NCBI GenBank assembly: GCA_003525525.1
Contig: DQED01000325.1
Location: forward strand, 2,190-8,955
Origin: Desulfovibrio sp.
GTDB lineage: Bacteria; Desulfobacterota; Desulfovibrionia; Desulfovibrionales; Desulfovibrionaceae
Reading direction: 5' to 3'
DNA length: 6,766 bases
The position numbers and the translations under genes are program-made. The stretch's first letter is position 1. The number at the start of each line of letters is the position of its first letter. Of the stretch, positions 5,544 to 6,766 are shown piece by piece. The notes beneath the pieces are model-generated. The model ran no database searches. It had not been told where the DNA came from and saw nothing but the letters and a program-made list of their open reading frames with translations.

Positions 5544-6721
5544 ATCCGGTCTATCTCGACAACAACGCCACCACCATGGTGGCCCCGGAAGTGGTGGAGG
5601 CGATGCTGCCCTACCTCGGCCAATGGTACGGCAACCCGTCGAGCATGCATTCCTTCGGCGGCCATGTGGGCACCAAGCTCAAGGAAGCCCGCGCCGACGT
5701 GGCCGGCGTCCTCGGCTGCGCGCCCGAAGAGATCATCTTCACTTCCTGCGGCTCGGAATCCGACAACACGGCCATCCTAAGCGCCCTGGCCGCCAATCCG
5801 GACAAGCGCCACCTGGTCACGACCCGGGTGGAGCATCCGGCCGTGCTGAGCCTGGCCAGGCATCTGGAAGAAAAGGACTACGAGGTCACCTCCCTGGGCG
5901 TGGACGAGAAGGGCCGCCTCGACCTCGACGAACTGGCCAGGGCCATCCGCAAGGATACGGCGCTCGTCTCCGTCATGTACGCCAACAACGAGACCGGCAC
6001 GATCTTCCCCATCCCGGAGATCGCGGCGCTGTGCAAGGCCCGCGGCGTGCTCTTCCATACCGACGCCGTCCAGGCCGTGGGCAAGGTGGACATCGACCTG
6101 TCCAAGCTCCCCGTGGACATGCTGGCGCTCTCCGGCCACAAGCTCCACGCGCCCAAGGGCGTGGGCGTGCTCTACGTGCGCCGGGGCACCCCGTTTCGGC
6201 CGTTTCTCATCGGCGGCCACCAGGAGCGGGGCCGCCGCGCCGGCACGGAAAATACCGCCGGCATCATCGCGCTGGCTGCGGCCATGAAGCTCGCCAAGGC
6301 GAACATCGCGGCGGAAAATACGCGCGTGCGGGCGCTGCGCGACCGCCTGGAAAGCGGCATCCTGGCGAGCGTCCCGGACACCATCGTCAACGGCGATACC
6401 GAACACCGGCTGCCCAATACCGCGAGCATCGCATTCAAGTACGTGGAAGGCGAAGCCATCCTGCTCATGCTCGACCAGTTCGGCATCTGCGCCAGTTCCG
6501 GCTCGGCCTGCACCTCCGGCAGCCTCGAGCCCTCCCACGTGCTGCGTGCCATGGGCGTGCCCTTCACCTTCGCCCACGGCTCCATCCGCTTCAGCCTCTC
6601 GCGCTATACGAGCGAGGCCGATGTCGGTCTCGTGCTCGAAACCCTGCCCGGCGTCATCGATACCCTGCGGCGCATGTCGCCCTTCCGCGAGGATTCCCCG
6701 CCCAAGGCGTGTATGTGTTGA
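5540..6721 (+). CDS. nifS: Cysteine desulfurase NifS
   Basis: NifS is a PLP enzyme that turns L-cysteine into alanine and leaves a persulfide on its active cysteine, which is passed to the NifU scaffold. Family features are in order: YLDNNATT (5-12), the cofactor-stacking His in VEHPAV (97-102, H99), the PLP aspartate in HTDAVQAVGK (173-182, D175), the Schiff-base lysine in SGHKLHAPKG (198-207, K201), RAGTEN (233-238), and the catalytic loop SSGSACTSG (319-327) with C324. The long-loop spacing is that of NifS/IscS, not SufS. The 393-residue length is normal. Its ATG overlaps the nifU stop by four bases, so the two are translationally coupled. The C-terminus ends in KACMC, two cysteines that are not part of the known mechanism. 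A hairpin follows from 6750. Confidence 0.97.
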   Translation: MNPVYLDNNATTMVAPEVVEAMLPYLGQWYGNPSSMHSFGGHVGTKLKEARADVAGVLGCAPEEIIFTSCGSESDNTAILSALAANPDKRHLVTTRVEHPAVLSLARHLEEKDYEVTSLGVDEKGRLDLDELARAIRKDTALVSVMYANNETGTIFPIPEIAALCKARGVLFHTDAVQAVGKVDIDLSKLPVDMLALSGHKLHAPKGVGVLYVRRGTPFRPFLIGGHQERGRRAGTENTAGIIALAAAMKLAKANIAAENTRVRALRDRLESGILASVPDTIVNGDTEHRLPNTASIAFKYVEGEAILLMLDQFGICASSGSACTSGSLEPSHVLRAMGVPFTFAHGSIRFSLSRYTSEADVGLVLETLPGVIDTLRRMSPFREDSPPKACMC

Positions 6722-6735
6722 GGTGAGGTGAAGAG

Positions 6736-6748
6736 GCCTCCGGCGGCC
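6736..6748 (+). repeat. Copy of the GC-rich intergenic repeat core, after nifS
   Basis: GCCTCCGGCGGCC starts 14 bases after the nifS stop and is the exact reverse complement of 5-17. It is followed at once by the hairpin at 6750-6766. The arrangement (core, then a G-run hairpin) resembles an intergenic repeat that I recall from Desulfovibrio genomes, but the window ends before it can be traced. Confidence 0.55.
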
Positions 6749-6749
6749 G

Positions 6750-6766
6750 GGGGGCATGATGCCCCC
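6750..6766 (+). terminator. GC-rich hairpin after nifS, cut by the window edge
   Basis: GGGGGC (6750-6755) pairs with GCCCCC (6761-6766) around the loop ATGAT. The stem may go on past the end, since 6749 is also G. No T-tract can be seen because the window stops here, so it is either the nifUS terminator or part of the intergenic repeat. Confidence 0.45.

Noticed and set aside
5503..6757. Long open frames overlapping nifS on both strands
   Set aside because: NifS is certain from its catalytic motifs; the other frames give Arg/Pro-rich or His/Gly-rich sequence typical of shadows.
1..6766. tRNA, rRNA, CRISPR array, insertion sequence or prophage genes
   Set aside because: No repeat-spacer pattern, transposase, integrase or recognisable structural RNA was seen; nearly all of the window is explained by eight core genes.

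Overview
The window is GC-rich and its gene content fits a Desulfovibrio-like deltaproteobacterium (Desulfovibrionaceae, possibly the Solidesulfovibrio branch). The main support is a three-domain NifU next to a NifS as a stand-alone Fe-S assembly pair, a corrinoid pathway gene, short deltaproteobacterial-style Ndk and ProC, and a GCCTCCGGCGGCC intergenic motif that I associate from memory with these genomes. The assignment is an inference; no rRNA or other marker is present.

Layout from left to right. A cobalamin gene, cbiB (24-974, +), is followed by a small cold-shock protein gene (1122-1328, +) with its own leader. A strong hairpin at 1347-1384 lies between two convergent units and looks like a shared, bidirectional terminator. 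On the minus strand, read from right to left, come crcB/fluC (4392-4015), a DUF190 + four-CBS protein (3978-2746), ndk (2622-2206) and proC (2201-1404). All four point the same way with short gaps (36, 123 and 4 bases). A divergent control region of about 300 bases (4393-4691) separates crcB from nifU (4692-5543, +) and nifS (5540-6721, +), which overlap by an ATGA. The right edge (6731-6766) is the start of a GC-rich intergenic repeat with a hairpin cut by the window end.

How the genes work together. NifS removes sulfur from cysteine and NifU carries the scaffold, ferredoxin and Nfu domains needed to build and hand on Fe-S clusters; no nitrogenase gene is visible, so this may be the general cluster system of the cell. 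CrcB is a fluoride channel, and the next gene joins a PII-like DUF190 domain to two CBS pairs, so the two probably form a fluoride-resistance module with a nucleotide-sensing partner. Ndk and ProC are housekeeping enzymes (NTP balance, proline) that sit downstream of that module and may share its transcript.

Most of the window is ordinary core metabolism. The parts most worth a second look are the DUF190-CBS4/CrcB pair with no recognisable fluoride riboswitch, a perfect 6+4+6 palindrome over the predicted crcB -10 box, a terminator-like hairpin inside the nifU leader, and the inverted copies of the 13-base repeat at the two ends.
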